64,000 nt of DNA from contig CALGLU010000077.1 of NCBI GenBank assembly GCA_937959275.1, forward strand, positions 1-64,000. The letters are read 5' to 3'. The translations under genes were made by a program, and so were the position numbers. The notes under the pieces are model-generated. The model worked only from the letters and a program-made list of their open reading frames with translations, was not told the DNA's origin and searched no databases. Numbering within the stretch: the stretch's first letter is position 1; each line of letters opens with the position of its first letter. This DNA comes from an uncultured Saprospiraceae bacterium (GTDB taxonomy: Bacteria > Bacteroidota > Bacteroidia > Chitinophagales > Saprospiraceae). Shown piece after piece: positions 29,901 to 38,771 of the stretch.

Positions 29901-32900
29901 TTACGAATGAATCAGGTAATACAGTGGCACTAGATGTTGACATGGATCAGCCAGTAGATATTAATTTATCAGTGTCCTATGGAAATAGATGCATGTTTAC
30001 TCTAGTCAGAACATTATCTGTCGATGATATATTGGGAGATGGGATAAGTGATGCTGATGATGTGGATATTAGATTGTCACCAATTTCTTGTAATGGTCAA
30101 GATGTAACGCTGTCGATCAATAATATGAGTTCGATCGTCTTGGATGGCACAGCTACAATTATTCGTAAAGAATGGGAAGTTATTGGACCAGGTGTAAATC
30201 TCGCTTTCACGGGGGATGCCGAAACCATTACAGTACCTGATGGGACAGAACTATTTATAAGCTTGTTTTTAGAATTGGATAACGGTTGTATTTTCATCAT
30301 AAATGATACGAGGACTGTCAGACCGTATGATTCAGAAGCGATCGACTTCACTCAAGTCATAAATTCATGTAGTGGAGAAAATGTCAACTTAACGCTGACA
30401 GATAACCGAACAGGGCAGTCAAGTACAAGTTGGATACTTAATATTAACGGCGTGTCAAGCACAAGGACAGGAAGATCGATTAATCTAACTGTCGATAAGG
30501 AGGATGATGTGTTTGCTCGATTGAACACAGGGAATGTAAGTGGATGTGATGCTATTTTAGGAGAGCCAATCATAACAGATCCTGGCGACTTATTAACTTA
30601 TAGTATTGATCAAATTGATTGTCCGATTGGTCAAGTACAATTGCAGTTTGTAGATACAAGTCCATTGATCGGCGGTTCAAATAAAGAATCTGTTTCTTGG
30701 AGATTTGAAACGCCTGATGGACAAGTGTTTACTGATACTGGTAATTCTACGCTCCAAACGTTTACTGCCAACCAAGTCATTAAATTAATATTAGAAATTC
30801 AGTATTCGAATGGTTGTTTAGCGATATACTCAGAGGATTTGGATTTAAATTTTGCAAATTACTTGGATTATGATGTTGAGTTGCTCGAGTGTAACGGCCC
30901 TAATCAATTCTCATTAATCTTAAGGGCGGATACAGATGCCTTACCTCCAAGCGAACCAGTCTCTGGTATTTTTTGGCTAGTGAATAATGCAGGTGTTGCC
31001 AATAATGAGTCTGGTGAAAGTATAGAGTTAACTGTCAATTTAGATCAACCTGTTGAGATCAATATTTCAATCTCATATGGTAACAGATGTATGTTTACGC
31101 TGACACGGTTCTTAACCATTGATGATATATTAGGAGATGGCATAGACAATGCAAATGATGTAGACGTGACTCAAACACCGATCTCGTGTGACGGTAATGA
31201 TGTTACGATTAGCTTGAGTAACAACACAGCAGTTGTGCTTTCAAATAGTATCAGAATTATTAATAAACAATGGACTGTCAGAGGAGAAGGTATCGATATT
31301 TCAGGGCAAGGCAATCAAATTAATCTGACTGCTCCCAATGGAACTGAATTAGATATAAGTCTCCGATTAGAATTGGATAATGGTTGTGTCTTCATATTGA
31401 GAGATACTAAAACGGTTAGCCCATTAGATGAAGAAGCTATTAATTTTACAGAAGATATTCTTTCTTGTGACGGTGACAATGTGACAATAAGCTTGACAGA
31501 TAATAATGATGCTTCCAGCACATCAACTTGGATTATTACGATTAATGGTCAAACAAGTGTTAGAACAGGTCGTGTGATCAATTTGACTGTGAATAAAAAT
31601 GATGAAGTTCAGGCGCGCTTGGATACTGGTAATGTGAGCGGTTGCGAAGATATAGTTGGCAAGGATGTGATTGTAAATCCAGATGATGTCTTGACATATG
31701 AGATCAATCAGGTCGCGTGTTCAGGAGGAGCTGTTGAATTAGAATTTGTGGATACAAGTCCAAGCATAGGAGGAGCGGTAAAGCAATCAATCAATTGGGT
31801 TTTTGAAACATCAACGAGTCAAGTATTCTCAGGGACGGGTGCTAGTACAACTCAAAGTTTTCCTCAAAATGATCTCATTTCAGTGATGTTAGATGTTGTG
31901 TATTCTAATGGTTGTCGTGGGACTATAACTGAGTCTGTTGATCTCAATTTTGGAAATGCCTTGGACTATGATGTGCGACTCATAAGTTGTAATGGGCCGA
32001 ATCAATTTACAATAGAATTAACAGCGAATGCTGATGGTTTGCCAATCGATGAGCCAATCGTAGAATATACTTGGGATGTAGATAATGGAGCAAATACTGT
32101 TAGTGAAGTGGGGCAAGTGATTCAGTTAGATGTTAATATGAATGAGCTCGTTGAATTGGCATTAGGCATTTCTTATGATAATGGATGTGAATATTCATTG
32201 ATTGATGAATTGACTTTTGATGATATTTTTGGAGATGGTATCGATCGAGAAGATGATGTGCAGATCAATATAGATCCGCAAGTTTGTGGGTCAGACGAAA
32301 TCACCTATTCTATCAACAACAGGACGACATTTGTATTAGATAATACGGCGAGGGTGATCAGCAAGGAGTGGAAAATTACAGCTCCTGGAGATGCAGGCAG
32401 CCCAGGTGATCAAGCACCTACTCAAAGAAATATTTGTGAAAATGAGAATACCATTTCCATATTGGGCCAAACCGTTGAGGCGATCCCAGGTGCGACAATG
32501 TGTGTCCCGTTTAATGCCTATAATTTTACCGAGGTAGGCAGTATTCAAACTGCCTTTAATTGGGATCCAGCAGTGTTAACATTCAGCTCGTTTAATGAAG
32601 GAGCACTCCCAGATATTGATTTGAATACTGGATTTGTATCATCAGGAGAATTGAGAATGGTGTGGTTGGTCGGATTCACCACGACACAGGTAACACTTGA
32701 AGATAATACAACACTGTTCGAGATTTGTTTTGATGTAGCTGGTGCTACAGGAAGCTCAACCGACATATCCTTTACTGGAATCCAGAATTTAGCAATAGAA
32801 ATTACAAACGAAGATTTACAAATAGTTGACGCCTGTCTTCAAGCAGCTCAAGTCGACGTTGTTTCACCTTCGTCTGGTGGTGGCATGACCATGATAACAG

Positions 32901-35482
32901 GTACAGGTGATGAGATCTCATTTACAGGAAATGTAGGAGATGAAGTCAATGTGATGTTGACAATGGAGCTTGATAATGGCTGTATTCTAATGTTAAATGA
33001 AACATTCACAGTTGAAGAAGTGGATCTCGAGTTCTTTCATGACTTCCCAGAAATCACAATGTCAGGCGGAGGAAATTCTGGAAATCAGGGTGGAAATGGT
33101 AATGGAGACGGTGGTGCAAACGGAAGTGATGGAGGAAATACAGGAGCCGGTGATGGGACAGGAATGAACTCTAGCGGTGATATGGGGAATGGTATTGGAA
33201 ATGGAGGGGAGGATGCAATCATAGTGGTATGTGATGGACAAGCTAGACCTCTGATCTCCAATCCTAATCCAGCTTGGACTTACGAGTGGTCACCAATGGA
33301 TGGTTTAATCTTTGATGGAGACGATCGTTCGAATCCATTGGCCTTACCAAGTCAAACGACCACTTATACGGTCCTTGTCACTGCAGGAGAGTGTACGACA
33401 ACGGGGCAAATTACAGTGATTCCTGCTGACGAGTATACATTCTCGATTACAAATGGAGGAATAGATGCCTGTAATGGTGAAGTGAATCTGTCTGTAGCCG
33501 CTGCGCCTGGTGCACGCGTTGAATGGTCTTTAGATCCAGCATTTAACAATGTTTTTACAACGGGAAGTACTTTATCAACGACACAAAATAATGTGTCAGT
33601 TAGCTATTATGTACGACAAATATTTGAAGGTGGATGTGTATCACCAATACAATCGTTTACAATTGAAAACTTAAGCCTGGATATTACGGGAGTGACGATA
33701 GATCCGATAACAAACGAATCTGAATTGCCAGTTTGTGGTTCATCCTTAGTGACTATTAATGCCACTACGAATGGAAATCCAGCAAATATCCAATGGATCG
33801 ATCAAGCGACTAATGCAGTCATTGGCACAGGTCCATCGATTGAGGTAGACGCCACGCAAGTCATGAATATAAGAGCGGCCTTAGATGGCGGTAACGGATG
33901 TATTGTGAATACTGATGATACGGCACTCGTGCCCTACGATGTCAATGATGATATTTCAATTGATGATAGTGATATACCTCAGGTATTTTGTACTGGTCTT
34001 GATACGCCAATCAGTTTGGCAATCACAGGAAATAGCGATTTGCAATTTTCATGGGCGCCAGACCCTTGCATTGTTGAAGGCGGTGCGACATCAAGTCCAG
34101 TCATCAACGCAAGTGCGAATAAAGATTTAATTGTTACAGTAACGAACTTATCAACTGGTTGTACAGATCAGCTAACGATTCCAATTAGAATCTCTGACGA
34201 TGATATGACCTTTGAGATTACTGGAGATGCTGATATCTGTGGAGATGGTGCTAATCTAATGGCTAGCCCAATAGAAGGCGCTTCAGTCGAATGGTCATTG
34301 GATGAATCATTCACTACGATTTTGGCAGAAGGGAATCAGCTATCAACAATGCAAGAAGACATTAATCAGACGTACTACGCACGTCAGTTACTCGCAGGAG
34401 GATGTTTTTCTAATATAGAGAGCTATACAGTCACTAAAAACGATATTGTGATTGATGGTTTGAATACTGAAACCAATACGCTGGCCTTTTGCGGAGATGA
34501 AGCGACAACATCGATCACTGCAGCATCAAATGCTGGTGCAGAAAACATTATGTGGTTTGATGCTAACACAGACCAACTGATAGGCACAGGATCTCCGTTG
34601 GATGTTGATCCTTTAGTTGTTAATATGATCTATGGTACAGTTGTCGGTGCTTCTGGCTGTGAAAGCCGAACAGAGACGATTACGTTAATTCCTTTCAATA
34701 TTGATGATATCCTCGATCTTAATCTTGGAGAGACAGGTGGGATTCCGGATGGCGTTTGTTCAGGAGAATCGACACCATTAAATGTAACCAATCTAACAGA
34801 TCTAGAATTAATCTATGAGTGGGGACCAACTGGAGCGATCGAATCAGGAGGCAATACAGCATCGCCGATCATCAATATAACAGAGGAAACCGAGTTTACT
34901 CTCAGAGTGACAAATCCTGAAACAGGCTGTGTCATAGAAGTTCAAATCCCAATCGCTATAAGTGACCCTATGCTTGAGTTATTTGCAGATCCTAGTGCAC
35001 AAATTTATCTAGGCTCAGATGTCGAGATATTAGCAGAAACTGATGCAGAGAATCCAACGTATACGTGGAGTACTGGTGAAACAACGCCAACGATTACAGT
35101 GGAACCAACTGAGGATACGAGCTATACAGTAACGATCACAGATGAAAATGGATGTTCAGTAGTCGAAACAATCGATATAACAGTCATGACAGATTGTAGT
35201 GGCTCTGGAATATTCTTGCCAAATGCCTTTACACCTAACGGAGACGGATCGAATGACGAGCTTTTTGTAAGAACAAATTCGCTACGAGATGTCAGCCTAG
35301 TTGTTTTTGATCGATGGGGAAGAGAGGTGTTTCAAACGAATAACAAAGATATTGGATGGAATGGGCGCTGGCAAAACGATGGCGATCAATTACCTCCAGA
35401 CGCTTATGGCTATATACTGACTGCTGTTTGTTTTACAGGAGAAGAGTATAGCCAACAAGGAAATGTATCCATATTGAGATAA
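26957..35482 (+). CDS. Giant T9SS type B cargo protein, 2841 residues, with PKD-like and 366-residue repeats and a nested cohesin-like domain
   Basis: A signal peptide near residues 14-35 is followed by T-H-I-V-G-G-S-I-S-Y-R-C, an N-terminal motif common in Bacteroidota cargo proteins. A PKD-like domain lies at about 315-390 (F-I-N-E-S-T-P-G-S-N-Y-T-W-F-F-D). Three copies of a unit of about 366 residues begin near DNA positions 29492, 30591 and 31687. The third is interrupted by a cohesin-like domain (about residues 1810-1980). A Gly/Asn-rich linker (about 2040-2080) precedes further Ig-like modules. Residues 2752-2841 are the gliding-motility C-terminal domain (F-L-P-N-A-F-T-P-N-G-D-G-S-N-D...F-D-R-W-G-R-E-V-F). 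It starts 6 bp after the OmpA gene, with GGGAGA just upstream. Confidence 0.9.
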   Translation: MNHIYKAKHRLLPMIQRLAISLAILMVFALSSAWSTHIVGGSISYRCMGNDQYEVTLTVRRDCILGAEDAPFDDPASVGIFDQNGNLVTELGDNGELLLPFIGDQTLNNEISQICYANQSSICVHITQYVGILELPMRDGGYTLSYQRCCRNASLNNVIDPLNTGMTLFIDITPDALSLCNNSPRFNFRPDIFICVGEQLSFDASAIDEEGDVLVYSLCAPFSGATREQPKPQPPGAPPYTPVAWSSGFDAENALGNDNFNVDQNTGAVTGTPGFAGQYLIGLCVEEYRNGVLLSITHREFQYNVVNCDEGQVVAEFEVSQNECGLDDISFINESTPGSNYTWFFDYPSDDPNFISNEESPSFSYPTPGRYSIRLIAQNPQTNCESIIDKDITISDGTESEFSTTILSCTASDELNIRLSDETGLDALERVWEVIVNGRLISGTSKSIEFTADRDAQITASLTVNGQTGCLISQSKQIDVNIDNQVKFAYELLSCETQVVNLRFSYQSVLEVDLIPSALNWSITRENGDVITRTGEEFELEVFENENLSISQSVSFTNGCIATQLKDIDLDLDGLAEFETVLQSCTPGERNQASVTFRAAPSDIPVDGTIISQEWMVVNGETEFNSTETEITLDLDFTSPVWVGHTVQYSNGCTANEERKISLNELFGGDVSINSSIENCNGDEVTVRFFNDGGRVEHNWAIILQKAWHITTADGTMIRSTGNSIEYTGAKGEIIEVYYIFNTNDGCAFEQIKTIVLGVDDAALNFTDQIIDCDGDQISIKLTDNRASDRTDWVIYVNGVQTNRSGREIIIRVNRDDSVKVKLQTDTTGACGEAGGKEITSNPDDLLSYSIDQIDCPLGGIELQFVDTSPSIGGAIKESVNWVFQTSDGQTVSATGSSTLQLFDANDVISIMMDVQYSNGCRATLVESLDLNFANFLSYDVELISCNAANQFSLEITANTDALPPSDPVSGIFWLITNGSTVTNESGNTVALDVDMDQPVDINLSVSYGNRCMFTLVRTLSVDDILGDGISDADDVDIRLSPISCNGQDVTLSINNMSSIVLDGTATIIRKEWEVIGPGVNLAFTGDAETITVPDGTELFISLFLELDNGCIFIINDTRTVRPYDSEAIDFTQVINSCSGENVNLTLTDNRTGQSSTSWILNINGVSSTRTGRSINLTVDKEDDVFARLNTGNVSGCDAILGEPIITDPGDLLTYSIDQIDCPIGQVQLQFVDTSPLIGGSNKESVSWRFETPDGQVFTDTGNSTLQTFTANQVIKLILEIQYSNGCLAIYSEDLDLNFANYLDYDVELLECNGPNQFSLILRADTDALPPSEPVSGIFWLVNNAGVANNESGESIELTVNLDQPVEINISISYGNRCMFTLTRFLTIDDILGDGIDNANDVDVTQTPISCDGNDVTISLSNNTAVVLSNSIRIINKQWTVRGEGIDISGQGNQINLTAPNGTELDISLRLELDNGCVFILRDTKTVSPLDEEAINFTEDILSCDGDNVTISLTDNNDASSTSTWIITINGQTSVRTGRVINLTVNKNDEVQARLDTGNVSGCEDIVGKDVIVNPDDVLTYEINQVACSGGAVELEFVDTSPSIGGAVKQSINWVFETSTSQVFSGTGASTTQSFPQNDLISVMLDVVYSNGCRGTITESVDLNFGNALDYDVRLISCNGPNQFTIELTANADGLPIDEPIVEYTWDVDNGANTVSEVGQVIQLDVNMNELVELALGISYDNGCEYSLIDELTFDDIFGDGIDREDDVQINIDPQVCGSDEITYSINNRTTFVLDNTARVISKEWKITAPGDAGSPGDQAPTQRNICENENTISILGQTVEAIPGATMCVPFNAYNFTEVGSIQTAFNWDPAVLTFSSFNEGALPDIDLNTGFVSSGELRMVWLVGFTTTQVTLEDNTTLFEICFDVAGATGSSTDISFTGIQNLAIEITNEDLQIVDACLQAAQVDVVSPSSGGGMTMITGTGDEISFTGNVGDEVNVMLTMELDNGCILMLNETFTVEEVDLEFFHDFPEITMSGGGNSGNQGGNGNGDGGANGSDGGNTGAGDGTGMNSSGDMGNGIGNGGEDAIIVVCDGQARPLISNPNPAWTYEWSPMDGLIFDGDDRSNPLALPSQTTTYTVLVTAGECTTTGQITVIPADEYTFSITNGGIDACNGEVNLSVAAAPGARVEWSLDPAFNNVFTTGSTLSTTQNNVSVSYYVRQIFEGGCVSPIQSFTIENLSLDITGVTIDPITNESELPVCGSSLVTINATTNGNPANIQWIDQATNAVIGTGPSIEVDATQVMNIRAALDGGNGCIVNTDDTALVPYDVNDDISIDDSDIPQVFCTGLDTPISLAITGNSDLQFSWAPDPCIVEGGATSSPVINASANKDLIVTVTNLSTGCTDQLTIPIRISDDDMTFEITGDADICGDGANLMASPIEGASVEWSLDESFTTILAEGNQLSTMQEDINQTYYARQLLAGGCFSNIESYTVTKNDIVIDGLNTETNTLAFCGDEATTSITAASNAGAENIMWFDANTDQLIGTGSPLDVDPLVVNMIYGTVVGASGCESRTETITLIPFNIDDILDLNLGETGGIPDGVCSGESTPLNVTNLTDLELIYEWGPTGAIESGGNTASPIINITEETEFTLRVTNPETGCVIEVQIPIAISDPMLELFADPSAQIYLGSDVEILAETDAENPTYTWSTGETTPTITVEPTEDTSYTVTITDENGCSVVETIDITVMTDCSGSGIFLPNAFTPNGDGSNDELFVRTNSLRDVSLVVFDRWGREVFQTNNKDIGWNGRWQNDGDQLPPDAYGYILTAVCFTGEEYSQQGNVSILR

Positions 35483-35510
35483 AGATTATTATAACCAAAC
35501 TCATGTATTA

Positions 35511-35546
35511 GCCAGGCTTTAGAAATAGAGCTTGGCTTTTTTGTGT
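35511..35546 (+). terminator. Rho-independent terminator of the PorP-OmpA-giant operon
   Basis: Stem GCCAGGCT and AGCTTGGC (one G-T pair) with a loop of about 11 nt, followed by TTTTTTG. It lies about 30 bp after the stop of the giant gene. The rest of 35547-35700 shows nothing recognisable. Confidence 0.8.
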
Positions 35547-35705
35547 GTACGTATATCAGGTATTCCTGCCTAAGTAAAACATAAGTTACTTCTACTTCTA
35601 ACTGATTCATTGTCGGTCTTGTGACTGACGATATATCAAAGCTGCTCGTATAGGAAGCCCTTTGGTACTTTCTTTAAAACACGGAATCTTTGAGGTATGT
35701 TTTGT

Positions 35706-35723
35706 CCAGACAGGAATGTCTGG
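35706..35723 (-). terminator. Hairpin downstream of yajC
   Basis: CCAGACA and TGTCTGG around GGAA form a perfect 7-bp stem, 6 bp past the yajC stop on the minus strand. Only a weak T-rich tail follows (ACAAAAC), so it may terminate or stabilise the transcript. Confidence 0.5.
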
Positions 35724-35729
35724 GGTACA

Positions 35730-36068
35730 TTATTCTTTTTTGACTGGATTACGTTCTGCATGGAAGGAATCAGTCATTTCTTTAGAAATGGCACCTTTTA
35801 CAATACGGATAAATGTTTTTTGATCTAGCTGAAGTGACACTTCGTGGTCTTCAATTTTGTTAATACGTCCGATCAGTCCAGATCCTGTCACGATTTCATC
35901 ACCCTTTTTTAAGTCAGTAATAAATTGGCTCTGCAATTTTTGCTTGTTGGCCTGAGGTCTGATAAAGAAAAAGTAAAAGACAAAGAAGATCAGAATTAGA
36001 GGGGCAAACTGCATAATGGCATTCATGCCACCTGAAGCTTGGAGGAAAATCATAAGAGGACTCGTCAT
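35730..36068 (-). CDS. yajC: Preprotein translocase subunit YajC
   Basis: A 112-residue, single-pass inner-membrane accessory of the Sec translocon (SecDF-YajC). The hydrophobic helix (about residues 18-36) runs into the family hallmark F-F-I-R-P-Q-A-N-K-Q-K. After it come F-I-T-D-L-K-K-G-D-E-I-V-T-G-S-G-L-I-G-R-I and a charged tail. The length is typical. It starts 2 bp after the DUF1573 lipoprotein gene stops, so the two are co-transcribed, an arrangement that fits an envelope-biogenesis operon. Confidence 0.95.
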   Translation of the reverse strand: MTSPLMIFLQASGGMNAIMQFAPLILIFFVFYFFFIRPQANKQKLQSQFITDLKKGDEIVTGSGLIGRINKIEDHEVSLQLDQKTFIRIVKGAISKEMTDSFHAERNPVKKE

Positions 36069-36070
36069 TG

Positions 36071-36538
36071 CTATTTATTTCTTTCTATAATGAATTCAAC
36101 TTGGTGCGGGAAGTGTTTGGTAAACACATACAAACTTTTGGATTCACCTGGCTCCCATAAACCAGGGTCAAAGGTAATATTTAACTCATTGCTGTCTCCA
36201 GGATTTAAGATTTCTTTTTCCGATTTGTCTGTCATGCAATTGCATGCTGAGGTGAGGTGTTGGATGTAGCTTAGCTCGCTTCCTATATTTTTGTAAAGAA
36301 ACCGATGGTTAATCCGTTCTTGTCTTGGTTTAAGGTCAAAAGTAAAGTGAGTGGTGTCGAAGGCTAGCATCTGAATTGTATCTGATTCAGCTGGTTTGAT
36401 TTCTTCTACGATATAGTCTTTGTAGTGTTCACCAGCCATAGCGACTAGCGCTGGATCGAGTGGCTCTGGTGGTGGAACGGCTTCTTTGCACGAGACAAAG
36501 GTGCATAGTACGATCATAAACCAAACACTCGACTTCAT
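36071..36538 (-). CDS. DUF1573-type lipoprotein
   Basis: A 155-residue protein starting at the ATG at 36538, which yields a lipoprotein signal (F-M-I-V-L-C-T-F-V-S-C, lipid-modified Cys about residue 14). An upstream in-frame start at 36586 would bury this signal. The mature part is an Ig-like domain of the DUF1573 kind: F-T-F-D-L-K-P...I-N-H-R-F-L-Y-K-N-I-G...I-Q-H-L-T-S-A-C-N-C, then I-L-N-P-G-D-S-N-E-L-N-I-T-F-D-P-G. The A-C-N-C motif is characteristic. The molecular role is unknown; the family is often next to yajC, as here. Confidence 0.88.
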   Translation of the reverse strand: MKSSVWFMIVLCTFVSCKEAVPPPEPLDPALVAMAGEHYKDYIVEEIKPAESDTIQMLAFDTTHFTFDLKPRQERINHRFLYKNIGSELSYIQHLTSACNCMTDKSEKEILNPGDSNELNITFDPGLWEPGESKSLYVFTKHFPHQVEFIIERNK

Positions 36539-36619
36539 AGTGCAAGGTAAAACATGTTCTACTTTTCTAAGGGGAATAACTGACATTTTGCACTAGAAAA
36601 TCGACTTATCCTTACATTT

Positions 36620-37156
36620 ATGCTTATGATCGTTACAATTATAGGATTTATGGCTAGTGGTAAGTCGAGTGTAGGCAGGATTGTTGCTGACATGTCAGAC
36701 TATAATTTTATAGACTTGGATTTGTATATAGAAGGCCAAGAAGGCAAGGCAATCAGGACTATTTTTGAGCAGAAAGGAGAGGAGTATTTTCGAAATTTGG
36801 AACATCACTATTTAAAAGAGCTTGTCGGTACACACAAGAGGCTCATCTTGCCTCTAGGTGGTGGTACCCCGTGTTTTGAAAGGAATTGGAAGTTGATTAG
36901 TCAAACCACAAGTATTTATCTGGAAAAATCGAACGATGCTTTATTCCAGCGCTTGGTGACTAGAAAAGCAAAACGACCACTCATCGCGCAATTATCCGAT
37001 GAATCTTTAAAACAATTAATAGAGGGTAAAATCGAAGTCAGGGCACCATTTTATAAGAGAGCGACTCACATCATAAATGCCGAGCAATCCAAAAAAGCGA
37101 CAGCTAGACAAATCGTTGCGATCACTAATTTAGCATCTCTTCATTCAACAGTTTAA
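36620..37156 (+). CDS. aroK: Shikimate kinase
   Basis: Phosphorylates shikimate to shikimate 3-phosphate in chorismate synthesis. The 178-residue P-loop kinase has Walker A G-F-M-A-S-G-K-S-S (an Ala where Gly is more usual), the shikimate-binding D-L-D-L-Y-I-E, F-R-N-L-E, the L-G-G-G-T-P-C Walker B-type motif, and the lid R-K-A-K-R-P-L-I. An alternative ATG lies two codons in, at 36626. It is divergent from the DUF1573-yajC operon, and its last 32 bp overlap the end of the subtilase gene on the other strand. Confidence 0.92.
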   Translation: MLMIVTIIGFMASGKSSVGRIVADMSDYNFIDLDLYIEGQEGKAIRTIFEQKGEEYFRNLEHHYLKELVGTHKRLILPLGGGTPCFERNWKLISQTTSIYLEKSNDALFQRLVTRKAKRPLIAQLSDESLKQLIEGKIEVRAPFYKRATHIINAEQSKKATARQIVAITNLASLHSTV

Positions 37157-38690
37157 TGGCTTCGTAGGGCTGTATGAGGTGACCCGTTTTGTAAGGTTCT
37201 TTTGTTACTTTCCCTGTTGTATGCATGATTCGAAAAACATCTGCAGAGCTAAGATCAGGTCGGACACTTCTGAGTACGCTAACCAAGCCGGCAACATACG
37301 GCGCAGCCATAGAAGTACCTGAGAAGCTTTTGTATTCATTTTTAGGATACGTAGAGAAGATGTCTTTGCCTGGAGCTGAAATACCGAACTTGATATGCTG
37401 CAAGGTATTAGAAAAAGAAGTGCGATTCAAATTTTGATCGACTGCAGCAACGGCAATTACGCCAGCACTATTAGCAGGACAAAATAAAGAGGCATCCCTT
37501 GCTGCATTTCCAGCCGCCGTGATAATGATGACATTATGTAGCGCGGCATATTCAACAACCTCAGTGTAGGCCTTTTCGCGCGCATCTGTACTCTTACCAC
37601 CCAAGGACATGGAGATCACATCAGCACCGCCATCAATCGCTCTTATCATCCCATCAATAATCATTTTCTGAGTCCCAAAGCCAAAGCCAGCCAACACTTT
37701 TATACTACTGACTTCCACAAATTTAGAATTTGGCACTAGCGAACTGATACCAAGTTTGTTATTCGACACAGAAGCGGCGATACCCGCGCAGTGCGTGCCA
37801 TGCCCGACGTCATCCTTAGAGCTGTCCTTGTCAAATGCCTTGAATTGTTTTTTCAGATCCTCGTGCTCTCCATCAACGCCCGTGTCTAAAATGAACAAGC
37901 TCGTTTTCTTGCGAGGCTTTATTTTTTGTTTTACTATATAGTCGTAGAATTTGTTCAATTCCAATGCACCATATTCCCATTTGTTGACATTAAGAGGATC
38001 ATCAACAAGGTATTTTTTAACTGGAGGAGGAAGGACATCAGAAGAGGACTCAATAGGATCGTAGTACATCACTTCATTCGTCTCTACCCATTCGACAGCG
38101 CGCTTTGACTCTAGTGCTGATTTGATCTCAGCTAACTGTTGAGTATAGCGATCTGGGATATTGACAGCAAAATAATCGTCTAAATCGGTCTGATTATGGT
38201 CTGCCGGATCAAAAGCTTTTTCGAATTCAAGCCCATACTCAGACTTAAGTTTGTTTAGCTCTGCGATAGAAAAACCAGGCTTTAATTCAATGAGTAATTC
38301 ATTTAATTCATCCAGTTGAGGACTGTCACTAATTGCTGATATAGCTTGTGCACTGGGGTCTGGCTTCGGTTTTGGCTGATGGTCTTTTAGATACTCATAC
38401 ATGTAGGGCAATGCTGACCCCAACATAAACAAACTCGCAATGGATAGAATTTTATTCTCTTTGACCATCATGAAGAAAAAGGAAACTCCGGCGATGATAA
38501 TGATATCTCTAAGGATAGCAAGTGCACCAATCTGATCATTCATATACAAATTCAAAGCGCTGACGACAAAGCCAGCTAATGACAGATAGAAGAGTACACT
38601 GCCTAATTTACCGAGCACACCTTTATAGAGGACGTGCCATAAACTTAGTGTAAATAGGGTAGAGAGGACTGCAAGTATATAAAGGCTCAT
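37125..38690 (-). CDS. Membrane-anchored subtilisin-like serine protease (S8)
   Basis: A 521-residue protein. The first 115 residues hold about four hydrophobic helices, so the protease is fixed to the inner membrane. Residues 120-220 resemble a propeptide/I9-like region. The S8 catalytic triad is visible: Asp about 269 in I-L-D-T-G-V-D, His about 297 in G-H-G-T-H-C-A-G, and Ser about 460 in S-G-T-S-M-A-A-P-Y. The oxyanion Asn is in T-A-A-G-N-A-A. The substrate is unknown. The 3' end overlaps aroK tail to tail by 32 bp, an unusually tight convergent arrangement. Confidence 0.9.
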   Translation of the reverse strand: MSLYILAVLSTLFTLSLWHVLYKGVLGKLGSVLFYLSLAGFVVSALNLYMNDQIGALAILRDIIIIAGVSFFFMMVKENKILSIASLFMLGSALPYMYEYLKDHQPKPKPDPSAQAISAISDSPQLDELNELLIELKPGFSIAELNKLKSEYGLEFEKAFDPADHNQTDLDDYFAVNIPDRYTQQLAEIKSALESKRAVEWVETNEVMYYDPIESSSDVLPPPVKKYLVDDPLNVNKWEYGALELNKFYDYIVKQKIKPRKKTSLFILDTGVDGEHEDLKKQFKAFDKDSSKDDVGHGTHCAGIAASVSNNKLGISSLVPNSKFVEVSSIKVLAGFGFGTQKMIIDGMIRAIDGGADVISMSLGGKSTDAREKAYTEVVEYAALHNVIIITAAGNAARDASLFCPANSAGVIAVAAVDQNLNRTSFSNTLQHIKFGISAPGKDIFSTYPKNEYKSFSGTSMAAPYVAGLVSVLRSVRPDLSSADVFRIMHTTGKVTKEPYKTGHLIQPYEAIKLLNEEMLN

Positions 38691-38771
38691 GATTGTTAAA
38701 CGATTATGATCAATAAATAATTTCTAAATGCTTCACTTTTAACTAACAATACAAATGACTTCTTTTTCCAA

